Of a stretch of DNA of 64,000 bases, positions 51,293 to 59,859 are shown piece after piece (the first letter of the stretch is position 1; each line of letters opens with the position of its first letter). Location: the NCBI RefSeq assembly GCF_004217145.1, contig NZ_SHKR01000011.1, positions 310,001 through 374,000 of the forward strand, read 5' to 3'. Position numbers and translations under genes: made by a program. The stretch is from Kribbella rubisoli. GTDB taxonomy: Bacteria > Actinomycetota > Actinomycetes > Propionibacteriales > Kribbellaceae. The notes under the pieces were generated by a model. That model saw nothing but the letters and a program-made list of their open reading frames with translations, ran no database searches and had not been told where the DNA came from.

Positions 51293-51603
51293 CGCGGTTG
51301 TTCTTGGTCAAGGACGGGGAGAAGGAGCTGTGGGTGGCGGCGTTGGTGGATGAGGACGTGTGGACGTACGTCGGGAACACCGGCAAGTTCCACTACAACG
51401 AGGGTGCTCGCCACGACTACTACTTCCTGAACGAGCTGCGGTACGTCGATATCGGGATCGCCGAGGCGAAGCGGCTGATCCGCGCCGGGGTGGGGACAGT
51501 CGACGGAGGCGAGCTGCCGGGAGCGGTGCAGCGCTGGCGTGAAGATCCGCAGGGCATGGATCCCGAGGTCGTCTTCGCCTCGATGGCGGCCGACCTCCGC
51601 TAG
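51289..51603 (+). CDS. unknown small protein coupled to the RelA/SpoT-like gene
   Basis: A 104-residue soluble acidic protein starting MTRLFLVKDGEKELWVAALV and ending PEVVFASMAADLR. It contains NEGARHDYYFLNELRY and EAKRLIRAGVGTVDG. No family is recognised. The ATG overlaps the stop of the RelA/SpoT-like frame (ATGA), so the two are translationally coupled. A coupled small partner is the common layout of toxin-antitoxin or toxin-immunity pairs, which makes it a candidate antitoxin. That role is inference from context alone. Confidence 0.65.
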   Translation: MTRLFLVKDGEKELWVAALVDEDVWTYVGNTGKFHYNEGARHDYYFLNELRYVDIGIAEAKRLIRAGVGTVDGGELPGAVQRWREDPQGMDPEVVFASMAADLR

Positions 51604-51610
51604 TCGCGGG

Positions 51611-52564
51611 TTATGAGGGGGTTGGGGCGTAGAGCTGGGTGATGACGGATTCGATGGTGGGTTCGGCTACTGAGAGGTCGACCAGGGGGTAGTTGGCGGC
51701 GATCTGGGCGAGGAGGGGGGCGGCGCTGGTGGTTGGGGGGAAGCTCAGGTGTTGGCGGGGGCCGTCGACCTTGGTGACGGTGGCGCCTTCTACGACGATG
51801 GGTGGGAGTGAGGTTGCGAGGTCGACCACCAGGGTGCGCGGGGCGGACTGGCTGGATTTCAAGCCGTCCAGGGTGCCGTCGAAGATCTGGTGGCCGTGGT
51901 CGATGACCATGACTCTGGTGCAGAGGGCTTCGATGTCGTCGAGGTCGTGGGTGGTGAGGATGATCGTCGTACGGCGGGCCGCGTTGATCTCGGCGAGGAA
52001 TTCGCGGAGCCGGGCCTTGCTGATCACGTCCAGGCCGATGGTGGGCTCGTCGAGGTAGACGATCTCGGGATCGTGCAGCAGCGCGGCCGCGATGTCGCCC
52101 CGCATCCGTTGCCCCAACGACAGTTGACGAACGGGTACGTCGAGCAGGTCGCCGAGATCGAGTAGCTCCACGAAGGTCGCCAGGTTCTCGCGATGGCGAG
52201 CCATCGGTACGCCGTACATCTTCTGCAGGACCGCGAACGAATCCTTCAACGGCAGGTCCCACCACAGCGTCGTACGCTGACCGAACACCACGCCGATCCG
52301 CTTCGCCAGCTTCAGCCGGTGCCGTGACGGGTCCACGCCGGCGACCCGGATCGAGCCGCCGGACGGCACCAGGATCCCGGTCAGCATCTTGATCGTGGTG
52401 GACTTCCCGGCGCCGTTCGGCCCGATGTAGCCCATCACCTCCCCCGGCTCGACGGTGAACGACATCCCGTCCACCGCGCGCACCTCACGTTTCGTACGCC
52501 GCAACCCGGCCCGCGACGTGACTGTGAACGCTCGCGACACATCCGACAACTCGATGACAGGCAT
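51611..52564 (-). CDS. ABC-2 exporter ATP-binding protein
   Basis: A 317-residue ATPase with Walker A GYIGPNGAGKST (about residue 47), signature LSLGQRMRGDI, Walker B PEIVYLDEPTIGLD and the H-loop LTTHDL. The C-terminal 80 residues match the extension of the DrrA/NatA-like group. It would power export through the two permeases upstream, with only one base between this ATG and the preceding stop. The substrate is unknown; drug, lipid or polysaccharide is usual. Confidence 0.9.
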   Translation of the reverse strand: MPVIELSDVSRAFTVTSRAGLRRTKREVRAVDGMSFTVEPGEVMGYIGPNGAGKSTTIKMLTGILVPSGGSIRVAGVDPSRHRLKLAKRIGVVFGQRTTLWWDLPLKDSFAVLQKMYGVPMARHRENLATFVELLDLGDLLDVPVRQLSLGQRMRGDIAAALLHDPEIVYLDEPTIGLDVISKARLREFLAEINAARRTTIILTTHDLDDIEALCTRVMVIDHGHQIFDGTLDGLKSSQSAPRTLVVDLATSLPPIVVEGATVTKVDGPRQHLSFPPTTSAAPLLAQIAANYPLVDLSVAEPTIESVITQLYAPTPS

Positions 52565-52565
52565 C

Positions 52566-53381
52566 TCAGCTCCCTGTACTGCGATAGCGACGAAGACCGC
52601 CGCGCCAGGCCAGCGACGCCAGCGCCACCATGACGACCGCGACCAGCGGCGACAGCAGTCCGATCCAGGACGGCAACCCCAGCGGGGCCGGCTTACCCAG
52701 CAGGTACAGCACCGGGTAGTAGTTGACAAAGGCAAGCGGTACGACGAACGTCACGGCCCGCACGATCTCCTTCCCGAAGACCGCCAACGGGTACTGCGTC
52801 AACGTCTGGCCGCCGTACGTGAACGAATTGGCGAGCTCCGCCGAATCCACCGACACGAACTGGAACGCCGCCCCGAGCACGAAGATCGCCCCGAAGATCA
52901 CTGTCCCGGCAGCGATCGACACCACCAGCATGATGCCGCGGGCAACCGTCCAGTCGACGTCGAGCCGGCTGAACGCGAACACCATCACGACCAGCGCCTG
53001 CAACGGCCGGCCGATCCGCCGCAGCGCGAACCCGTCGGCCGCGGTCTGCAGGAACGCCGGCACCGGCCGGATCAGGTACGCGTCGAACGTCCCGGTCCGG
53101 ATCCGCTCCCCGACCCGCTCGATCGACCCGGTGAACAGGTCGGCGATCCCGAGCGTGATCGAGGCCGTTGCGTAGAGCAACGCCATCTCCGCCAGCGAGA
53201 ACCCGCCGAACGACGAGATGTGGCTGAACATCAGCACGATCGCGACGAAGTCCATCACCGTCAGCACCATCGAGCTGAACAGCATCAGCACGAACGACGC
53301 CGGGTACGCCATCGACGACCGCACCCACATCATGATCAGCATCCAGTACTGCGACGGCGCCCGGAGGATCGGCTCAACCAC
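52566..53381 (-). CDS. ABC-2 type permease (DUF990-like)
   Basis: A 271-residue membrane protein with six hydrophobic segments, including SFVLMLFSSMVLTVMDFVAI and IMLVVSIAAGTVIFGAIFVL. The motif GSIERVGERIRTGTFDAYLI and LIRPVP resembles the ABC-2 permeases paired with such ATPases. It lies between the ATPase and the second permease. Its start overlaps the end of the upstream permease by 8 bp, so the three genes form one operon. Confidence 0.85.
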   Translation of the reverse strand: MVEPILRAPSQYWMLIMMWVRSSMAYPASFVLMLFSSMVLTVMDFVAIVLMFSHISSFGGFSLAEMALLYATASITLGIADLFTGSIERVGERIRTGTFDAYLIRPVPAFLQTAADGFALRRIGRPLQALVVMVFAFSRLDVDWTVARGIMLVVSIAAGTVIFGAIFVLGAAFQFVSVDSAELANSFTYGGQTLTQYPLAVFGKEIVRAVTFVVPLAFVNYYPVLYLLGKPAPLGLPSWIGLLSPLVAVVMVALASLAWRGGLRRYRSTGS

Positions 53382-54171
53382 CCTGGATCACCACCTTCCG
53401 GGTCGCCACCGACGTGACCAGTTGCGCGCCGAGCAGCAGCACCACGATCCAGCCGAGCTGGAACAGCAGCGCCGAACCGGTGCCGCCCGGGTTCCGGCCG
53501 AGCCAGATGTCGATCGGGACCTGCATGGTCGCGGCCCACGGAGTCGCCCGGGCGATGGCTCCGATCGCGCCGGGGAACACCACCAGCGGCAGGATCATCC
53601 CGGAGAAGAACGTCGACAGCACCAGCGCCAGCTGCTCCATTCCCCGCGTATCGGTGATCCAGAACCCGGACAGCGCGACCAGGTAGCGGATCCCGAAGCT
53701 GACCAGGATCGCCAGGAACACGCCGGCCGCGACCGCGAGCCAGGCCTGCGGTGTTGAAGGGAACTTGAGGTCGAACACCAGCGCTCCGACGAGCAACGGG
53801 GCCCCGCCGCGCACCACCAACTGGAACATCGCCCGCCCGAGGTCCACCGACAGCCACCAGAGCAGCAGGTGCGTCGGCCGGTACAGATCCACCGCGATCT
53901 CGCCGCTGCGGACCCGCTCCCCCAGCTCCCCCGTCGTCGTGGCGCCCCAGATCCCGACCGGCATCAGCAGTCCCTGCTGCAGCCAGGCGAATGTCAGCGC
54001 GTCCGCGGTGTCGTACCCGCCCAGGCCGGGTCGCTCGTGCCACAGCGTCAGGTAGATACCGCAGAGGATGAACCCGAAGACGGTGTTCGTGAACGCGCCG
54101 GACGCGGTGGCGATCCGGTACGTCGAGAACCGCCGGAGGGACCGCACTGCGATCGCCCAGTACACGCCCAT
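53374..54171 (-). CDS. ABC-2 type permease
   Basis: A 265-residue membrane protein with six segments. The conserved segment TTGELGERVRSGEIAVDLYR followed by PTHLLLWW parallels the other permease, so the two probably form a heterodimer. ATG 54171 has the strong ribosome site AGAGGAGGTAGCAG. It is the first gene of the exporter operon. The 244 bp upstream to 54415 hold the promoter region and the terminator of the next gene; I see no gene there. Confidence 0.85.
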   Translation of the reverse strand: MGVYWAIAVRSLRRFSTYRIATASGAFTNTVFGFILCGIYLTLWHERPGLGGYDTADALTFAWLQQGLLMPVGIWGATTTGELGERVRSGEIAVDLYRPTHLLLWWLSVDLGRAMFQLVVRGGAPLLVGALVFDLKFPSTPQAWLAVAAGVFLAILVSFGIRYLVALSGFWITDTRGMEQLALVLSTFFSGMILPLVVFPGAIGAIARATPWAATMQVPIDIWLGRNPGGTGSALLFQLGWIVVLLLGAQLVTSVATRKVVIQGG

Positions 54172-54368
54172 CTGCTACCTCCTCTCGCACTTGTGATGGT
54201 GTCCGAGAGCCGGTCTTGAGCACAGCGGCACGCGAAACCGCCCCGGATTCATCAGGACCCGGGGGTACGGACACCACTGTGAAGGCATGGATGAACCACA
54301 CCGATTGTCAAGGGCAGAGAACGGACGGTACGCCGCGGCGCGCGGAGGCGTCAACACAAATAACCGGC

Positions 54369-54400
54369 CCGGGTGCGAGACCCCTCAGACTCGCACCCGG
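54369..54400 (-). terminator. terminator after the hydrolase gene
   Basis: CCGGGTGCGAG (54369-54379) pairs perfectly with CTCGCACCCGG (54390-54400). It lies 15 bp after the hydrolase stop on the minus strand. Confidence 0.8.
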
Positions 54401-54415
54401 ACCGGTGGCCGCAGG

Positions 54416-55255
54416 TCAGACCGTGTCGGTCTTGAGCAGATGAGCCAGGTGGGTGGCGAACGGACCCGGGTGACTCGAGTACCCGCCGTGCCCGCCGGGA
54501 AACAGCACCACCGGCCAACCGAGGTGGTTGGCGATGACCTCGATCGGCCGCCCCGGCAGGTGCGGGTGCGAGTCCAGGCCGGCCGCCGGCACGATCCGGT
54601 CCGCGACCCGCTTCAGCGCGTCCAGGTCCGGCTCGTAGCGGGTGAACGGCAACAGCTTGTGCTCGTAGAAGTTGGCGGCGTTCGCCTGCATCCGCTCCGC
54701 GAGCTCGCGGTACTCCGGCAGCAGGTCCTCCAGCGGCGGCATCGCGTCGCCGTCCATCCCGGTTCCCATCATGAACACCACGTCGGCCGCGGTCAGCCCG
54801 TCCGTGCGGTAGGTCTCGTACACCTCGCCGAAGAACGCCCTGGCATCGTCCGCATCCGGCAGGACCTCGGTGCACGGCGGCTCGTGCGCGACGAGCATCC
54901 GCACCTGGTTCGGGAACCGCGTGATCAGCTCGAGGCCGGTGATCGCGCCGGAGCTGCTGCCGAAGACGTACGCCGGCTCATGACCAGCGACCACGTCGAT
55001 CAGAGCGAGCGCGTCCTCGGCCGACTGCTTGACGCGTTCGTCCGTCGCGTCGCCGTCGTACCGGCTGCGGGAGTTGCCCCGAGGGTCGTACGTCACGACC
55101 GTGTACTCCGCCGCGAGCTGACCGACCATCCCGGAGAACACTCCGGCATCGGTTCCGCCGCCGGCGATCAGCAGCAGCACCGGCCCTGAGCCGGTGACCT
55201 CGTAATGCAGCGTTGCCCCAGGCACCGCGAGCTTGTTCACAGTCTTCGCACCCAT
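54416..55255 (-). CDS. alpha/beta hydrolase
   Basis: A 279-residue hydrolase: VLLLIAGGGTDAGVFSGMVG, VVTYDPRGNSRSRYDG, VFGSSSGAITGLELITR with the nucleophile serine in GSSSG, and FPGGHGGYSSHP with the histidine. It is close to the group that includes epoxide-hydrolase-like and aminoacrylate-hydrolase-like proteins. ATG 55255 is chosen, with 55273 as an in-frame alternative. No operon partner is clear, and a terminator follows. Confidence 0.85.
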   Translation of the reverse strand: MGAKTVNKLAVPGATLHYEVTGSGPVLLLIAGGGTDAGVFSGMVGQLAAEYTVVTYDPRGNSRSRYDGDATDERVKQSAEDALALIDVVAGHEPAYVFGSSSGAITGLELITRFPNQVRMLVAHEPPCTEVLPDADDARAFFGEVYETYRTDGLTAADVVFMMGTGMDGDAMPPLEDLLPEYRELAERMQANAANFYEHKLLPFTRYEPDLDALKRVADRIVPAAGLDSHPHLPGRPIEVIANHLGWPVVLFPGGHGGYSSHPGPFATHLAHLLKTDTV

Positions 55256-55332
55256 CACGCGAACCCCTTTCATCCACCCTCAGGGTTCACCGCACCGCTG
55301 GCACCACACGCACACGCCACTGACACGACCAG

Positions 55333-56223
55333 TCAGCCGGCCTCTTCCATCGGGGTCCGGTTGCCGTCGTCGAGGCCTGCCCACGGGTCGCGAGGTGGGG
55401 ATTCGCGGCGGCCTTGGGGGCAGATCTTCGCGAAGTCGCACCAGCCGCAGAGCGGGGACGGCTCGGGTGGGAAGGCTTCGTCGGCCTCGGCGGGGGTCAG
55501 GCCCTCGCGCCAGCGAGCCTCGGCGGCCGCGGCGTCGTCGGCCATCGACTCGGCGCGGCGCTGGTGGCGGCCGAGGGACGCCTCGTCGTGGTCGGCCGCG
55601 GCGACGGTGTTGGTCGGGAGGTGGTGGAGCTCGACGCGGGTGCACGGTTTGTGCAGGACGCGACGGGAACCGAGGACGTAGAGAGCCATCGCCAACGACG
55701 ACCGCGCATCGTCGGCGGTCAGCGGCCGCCGGCCGGTCTTGTAGTCGACGATCGCCAGCTCGGTCCCGCCGCTGCCGTCGCGGGCCGGGCGCTCGTCGAT
55801 CCGGTCGACCCGTCCGCGCAACGACGCCCGTTCGGTGGTGAAGGCAACGGTGCGCTCGACTCCGCGCGGCTCGTAGTACGGATCGGTGTCCCGCAGGTAG
55901 CCGAGGACCATCTCGGTCGAGCGATCGCGCCAGTCCAGCGACTGCTGCTCGTCGCGGAACCCCTCGCTCCGCCAGCTCGATCGCATCTTCGCGACGACCT
56001 CGTCCGGCGTACGACGGGCCGCCGGCCAGCGCCCGAAGAAGTCGGCGAGCACCTCGTGGACGATCGCACCGACGGTGTTGTGCGCCCAGGGCGGACCCTT
56101 CGGCGGGCGCGGAGTCTCGAGGTACGTGTACCGGTACTTGCGTTTGCAGTCCGCGAACGTCAGCAGCTTGGTCGGCGTCGCGACGAACAGCCGCGTCGGC
56201 ATCCCTGGAAGTATGTCGTTCAC
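55333..56223 (-). CDS. RecB-family PD-(D/E)xK nuclease with Fe-S cysteines
   Basis: A 296-residue stand-alone nuclease. It has GAIVHEVLADFF (metal histidine), LRGRVDRIDER and IVDYKTGRRPL, plus QxxxY-like SLAMALYVLG. Cysteine in FADCKRKYRY and the C-terminal CGWCDFAKICP give the four-cysteine Fe-S staple of Cas4/AddB-type nucleases. No helicase domain or cas gene is present. GTG 56223 is one base from the MarC stop, so it is in the PHP-MarC operon. It probably acts in DNA end processing; the exact role is unknown. Confidence 0.88.
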   Translation of the reverse strand: MNDILPGMPTRLFVATPTKLLTFADCKRKYRYTYLETPRPPKGPPWAHNTVGAIVHEVLADFFGRWPAARRTPDEVVAKMRSSWRSEGFRDEQQSLDWRDRSTEMVLGYLRDTDPYYEPRGVERTVAFTTERASLRGRVDRIDERPARDGSGGTELAIVDYKTGRRPLTADDARSSLAMALYVLGSRRVLHKPCTRVELHHLPTNTVAAADHDEASLGRHQRRAESMADDAAAAEARWREGLTPAEADEAFPPEPSPLCGWCDFAKICPQGRRESPPRDPWAGLDDGNRTPMEEAG

Positions 56224-56224
56224 G

Positions 56225-56842
56225 TCAGCCCGCCTTGATGAAGTCCGTGACGGCGTCGGCCACGAGCTGTACGGCGATCGCGCTCAGCAGCAGACCGGCG
56301 ATCCGGGTGACGAGCAGTACGCCGTTCTCGCCGAGGATCCGCATGATGATGCCGGAGAACCGCAGCGTCAGCCACATCACGATGTGGATCGCGATGATGC
56401 CGACCGAGATCGCGACCACGTCCGGCAGCGATCCGTTCGCGCGCTGGACGAACACCATCGTCGCGACGATCGCGCCCGGTCCGGCGAGCAACGGCGTACC
56501 GAGCGGGACGAAGGCGATGTTCACGTTCTTGGTCTGGACCGGGTCCTCAGCCGTGTCGGTCAGCAACTGCAGCGCGATCAGCAGGAGCAGCAGACCGCCG
56601 GCGCACTGCAACGCGGGCAGCGTGATCCCGAGGTGCTGCAGGATCTGCTGGCCGAACGCCGCGAACACGACGATCACGCCGAACGCGACCAGCACCGCCT
56701 GCCACGCCGCCTTCTTCCGCGCCGCGCGGGACTGACCCGCGGTGAGCGAGATGAAGACCGGCACGGTGCCCGGCGGGTCCATGATCACGAAGAGCGTGAC
56801 GAAGACCGAGCTGAACAGACCCGCGTTGATGACACTGTTCAC
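56225..56842 (-). CDS. MarC family membrane protein
   Basis: A 205-residue membrane protein with six segments. The motif FVIMDPPGTVPVFISLTAGQ in the first loop and LGTPLLAGPGAIVATMVF are the paired MarC signatures. MarC proteins were once thought to affect multiple antibiotic resistance; their transport function is unknown. GTG 56842 overlaps the PHP stop as GTGA, so expression is coupled. Confidence 0.9.
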   Translation of the reverse strand: MNSVINAGLFSSVFVTLFVIMDPPGTVPVFISLTAGQSRAARKKAAWQAVLVAFGVIVVFAAFGQQILQHLGITLPALQCAGGLLLLLIALQLLTDTAEDPVQTKNVNIAFVPLGTPLLAGPGAIVATMVFVQRANGSLPDVVAISVGIIAIHIVMWLTLRFSGIIMRILGENGVLLVTRIAGLLLSAIAVQLVADAVTDFIKAG

Positions 56843-57756
56843 GGAAGGTAGGCCTCGGGAACCTGTGCACCGGAGGCAGCGGCGTTGTTCTTCGCGGTCT
56901 CGAGCAGCCGCTCCAGCTGCTCCGGCTCGGTGCTGTTGACGCCCAGATCGTGGTCGATCTTCCCGGCGCCGTGGTGATCGCTGGAGCCGGTGTAGAAGAT
57001 GCCGAGGTTGTTGGCGATCGCGCGCAACGCCGTACGGGATTCGGGTGAGTGGTCCTGGTGGTCGACCTCGATACCGGCCAGGCCGTGGTCCTCGACCAGG
57101 TGGGCGAGGTTCTCCTCGGTCATCACCTTGTAGCTGGACCGGCCCCACGGATGCGCGATCACGGGTACGCCGCCGGCCTCGCGGACCAGATCGATCGCGT
57201 GACCGGGCTCGAGGGCGTAGTGCGCGACGTGCCCGGCGCGGCCGTCGGCCAGATACCGGTCGAAGGCCTCGGTGCGGTTCGCGACCGTGCCGTTGGCGAC
57301 CAGCGCGTCGGCGACGTGCGGCCGGCCGACCGACGGCGTACCGGTCGCCTGGGCCAGGACTTCCTCGACGGTCAGCGGTACGCCGATGCTGTTCAGGCGG
57401 GCCACGATCGTCGGGATCCGGTCGGTGCGGCCGTCGCGGATCACCTGCAGGTCCTTCGCCAACGGCGCGTACGACGGATCCGGCAGGTACGAGAGCAGGT
57501 GGACGCTGATCCCGTTGAGCTTGCACGAGATCTCGAGCCCCGGCACGAACCCGATCCCCAGCTCCTCCGCGGCCTGCCGGGCCTCGACCCAGCCGTCGGC
57601 CGTGTCGTGGTCGGTGAGCGCGATCACATCGAGCCCCGCCTGCTGCGCGTGCGTCATCAGAACGGGCACCGGATCGGTGCCGTCCGAGCGGTTCGAGTGG
57701 GTGTGCAGGTCGATGCGCACGGGGTCTACGGGTCCCTTCGCCGGGCAAACTGTCAC
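56839..57756 (-). CDS. PHP-domain phosphoesterase (nucleoside 3',5'-bisphosphatase-like)
   Basis: A 305-residue PHP protein with metal-binding motifs RIDLHTHSNRSDG, ALTDHDTADGW, PGLEISC, VIAHPWG and GSSDHHGAG. It resembles TrpH/YciV-type phosphatases that act on 3',5'-nucleotides or RNA ends. GTG 57756 lies 7 nt after a TATAGC hexamer, so the mRNA may be leaderless; GTG 57717 is an alternative. It is the first gene of a three-gene operon with marC and the RecB-like nuclease. Confidence 0.87.
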   Translation of the reverse strand: MTVCPAKGPVDPVRIDLHTHSNRSDGTDPVPVLMTHAQQAGLDVIALTDHDTADGWVEARQAAEELGIGFVPGLEISCKLNGISVHLLSYLPDPSYAPLAKDLQVIRDGRTDRIPTIVARLNSIGVPLTVEEVLAQATGTPSVGRPHVADALVANGTVANRTEAFDRYLADGRAGHVAHYALEPGHAIDLVREAGGVPVIAHPWGRSSYKVMTEENLAHLVEDHGLAGIEVDHQDHSPESRTALRAIANNLGIFYTGSSDHHGAGKIDHDLGVNSTEPEQLERLLETAKNNAAASGAQVPEAYLP

Positions 57757-57824
57757 CGCTGATGCTATAGGCGTTCAGCAGTTGGCCCTGGTACTTGTGC
57801 ACAGAACCCCTATCCTTCGGGTGC

Positions 57825-58223
57825 ATGGAGCGCGTCGACTGTGTGGGAGCCCTCGTGTACGACGAGGAGCGCCGGCTGCTCGTGGTGAAGCGGGCGCACG
57901 ATCCGGGCCGGGGGTTGTGGTCGATTCCGGGCGGCCGGGTCGAACCCGGTGAGGACGACCCCACGGCTGTCGCACGGGAGGTCGCCGAGGAGACCGGGTT
58001 GACGGTCGAGGTCGGGGATCTGGTCGGCGAGGTCGAACGGCCCGGTCCGCGCGGGCAGCTGTACGTGATCCGCGACTACGAGGCAACAGCAGTCGGCGGC
58101 ACGCTCACGGCGGGTGACGACGCAACGGACGCGCGGTACGTCACACGGTCGGAGTTCCTGGCCCTGTCTACGACGATGTTGCTCGTTTCCACGTTGGAAC
58201 AGTGGAACGCGCTACCGGGCTGA
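57825..58223 (+). CDS. NUDIX hydrolase
   Basis: A 132-residue NUDIX protein. The NUDIX box GGRVEPGEDDPTAVAREVAE-ETG is complete (about residues 38-60). The group includes ADP-ribose or dNTP pyrophosphatases. ATG 57825 lies 8 nt after a TATCCT hexamer (57811-57816), so a leaderless message is likely. The gene is divergent from the PHP gene across 68 bp, and its stop is adjacent to the convergent AraC stop. The substrate is unknown. Confidence 0.87.
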   Translation: MERVDCVGALVYDEERRLLVVKRAHDPGRGLWSIPGGRVEPGEDDPTAVAREVAEETGLTVEVGDLVGEVERPGPRGQLYVIRDYEATAVGGTLTAGDDATDARYVTRSEFLALSTTMLLVSTLEQWNALPG

Positions 58224-58224
58224 T

Positions 58225-58935
58225 TCAACAACTGCTGAGCGGGACCTGGCCGGCAGCGAACGCTGTCGGCGTGACGCCCATCAACGAGCGGAAGTCCGCG
58301 ATCAGATGCGACTGGTCGGTGTACCCGGCGTACGCCGCGGTGTCGACCCACGGCCGACGGGCCTGACCGATCAGGCTGCGCACCCGCGCGATCCGGGCGA
58401 AATGCTTGGGTGACACACCGACGTCCTCACGGAACACTCGCCGCAGATAGCGCTCACTCACCCCGAGTCCGGCTGCTGTCTCGGCCACCCGCGGCTGCAT
58501 CCCGTCAGACAGCTCAGCGACCGCATTGGCCACCAGATCCAGCCGCCCAGGCAGCCGAGACGGCAAGTGATCCACCAGGAAGCCGCGAAGAGTCTCAGCT
58601 GCCTCGGCGGGCCGATCGCGATAGGCGACCAGGCGCTCCGCGAGGTCCGTCGGACCGATGACGTCCTCGAGCGGGACCGTCCGGTCGACCAACTCGTCCG
58701 CGGCCGTGCCGAGCAACGTCATCACGCGCCCCATGCGGATCCGGAGCCGCACGCACACCGGCAGCTCCTTCGTCACGTGGTACGACGCCTTCGTCCGCGG
58801 TCCTGCGACGAGCACGTCGCTCTCCCCCGCTCGCGTCATCCGCCACACCACCGTGGTCGCCGGGTCGGGCGGCAGCACGGTGACGGGGGTGATCGCAGGT
58901 TTCAGGGTGACAGTCTCGATCCACGGGTCGTGCAC
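58225..58935 (-). CDS. AraC-family regulator
   Basis: A 236-residue regulator. The C-terminal AraC helix-turn-helix pair is VAETAAGLGVSERYLRRVFR and DTAAYAGYTDQSHLIADFRS, with LMGVTPTAF at the end. The N-terminal 100 residues resemble the cupin-like sensing domain of GlxA/DUF6597-type members. It is divergent from the NmrA-like gene (85 bp gap), a plausible target. Confidence 0.87.
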   Translation of the reverse strand: MHDPWIETVTLKPAITPVTVLPPDPATTVVWRMTRAGESDVLVAGPRTKASYHVTKELPVCVRLRIRMGRVMTLLGTAADELVDRTVPLEDVIGPTDLAERLVAYRDRPAEAAETLRGFLVDHLPSRLPGRLDLVANAVAELSDGMQPRVAETAAGLGVSERYLRRVFREDVGVSPKHFARIARVRSLIGQARRPWVDTAAYAGYTDQSHLIADFRSLMGVTPTAFAAGQVPLSSC

Positions 58936-59020
58936 GCTTCGAGCGTAGCCAGTCGGTCGGGCGGACCGTAGTACCGAAAGTTCCTATCCCGCGGCAGTCC
59001 GGGGCGGTCAGGGTGGCGGC

Positions 59021-59842
59021 ATGATCCTGGTTACGGGTGCGACCGGCACCATCGGCAGTGAGCTCCTCCGTCAACTGGTTGCCCGCGGCATCCCTGCCGT
59101 CGGGATGACGCGCGGGGAGTTGCCCGGCTTCGTGCAAGCAGATTTCGAGCACCCGGATTCGTTGCGGAAGGCAATCGATGGCGTGGGCACGGTGTTCCTG
59201 CTCAGTGCGCCGGGACCTCGAGTACCAGAACACGATCAGGCCATGGTGGCGGTCACGGTCGGCAGCAGCGTGGGCAAGATCGTCAAGCTGTCGGCGATCG
59301 GGACGACCGACGAAAAGATGCCTGGGAACTGGCACGCGGCCGGGGAGAGTGCGGTGCGGGAGAGTGGGCTGGCGTGGACGATCCTGCGGCCGGCCGGTTT
59401 CGCGTCGAACGTACTGCGGTGGCTGCCGGCGATCCGTGCCGGGCAGCCGATCCCCAACCAGACCGGGGAGGGCGAGCACGCGTTCGTCGATCCGCGTGAT
59501 GTCGCGGCGGTTGCGGCGGCCGCGTTGGTCTCGGGCGATCACGACGGGCAGACGTACACGTTGACCGGGCCGGAGTTGCTGAGCGTGCCGGATCAGGTCG
59601 CGGTGATGTCGGACATACTCGGCCAGGCGTTACAGGTGGTCGACGTACCGCTGGACGTTTATGCGGAGCAGTTGCGGGCGGCGGGGTTGGACGAGGGATT
59701 CGTGTCGGTTGCGGTTCGTGGGGCCGCGCTGGTTCGGGATGGCGGGGAGCGGACGATGACGAAGGACGTCGAGCAAGTGCTCGGGCGGCCGGCGGGGACG
59801 TTCCGCGCGTGGGTGGAAAGCAATCGCGCTGCGTTCGCGTGA
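59021..59842 (+). CDS. NmrA-like NAD(P)-binding protein
   Basis: A 273-residue atypical SDR. It has MILVTGATGTIGSELLRQLV (NAD(P) loop), VGTVFLLSAPGPRVPEHDQ, and GLAWTILRPAGFASNVLRWL, typical of NmrA/quinone-oxidoreductase-2-like proteins. It may reduce a quinone or sense redox state. The divergent AraC gene is its likely regulator. The stop at 59842 is 17 bp from the GNAT start. Confidence 0.87.
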   Translation: MILVTGATGTIGSELLRQLVARGIPAVGMTRGELPGFVQADFEHPDSLRKAIDGVGTVFLLSAPGPRVPEHDQAMVAVTVGSSVGKIVKLSAIGTTDEKMPGNWHAAGESAVRESGLAWTILRPAGFASNVLRWLPAIRAGQPIPNQTGEGEHAFVDPRDVAAVAAAALVSGDHDGQTYTLTGPELLSVPDQVAVMSDILGQALQVVDVPLDVYAEQLRAAGLDEGFVSVAVRGAALVRDGGERTMTKDVEQVLGRPAGTFRAWVESNRAAFA

Positions 59843-59859
59843 TCGGCGAGACTTGGCGG

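Noticed and set aside
54172..54415. Small ORFs between the ABC operon and the hydrolase
   Set aside because: No ribosome site and no conserved features; the region is explained by promoter and terminator.
55333..56223. Cas4 nuclease of a CRISPR system
   Set aside because: The Fe-S cysteine pattern is shared with AddB/RecB-like nucleases, and no other cas gene or array is in the window.
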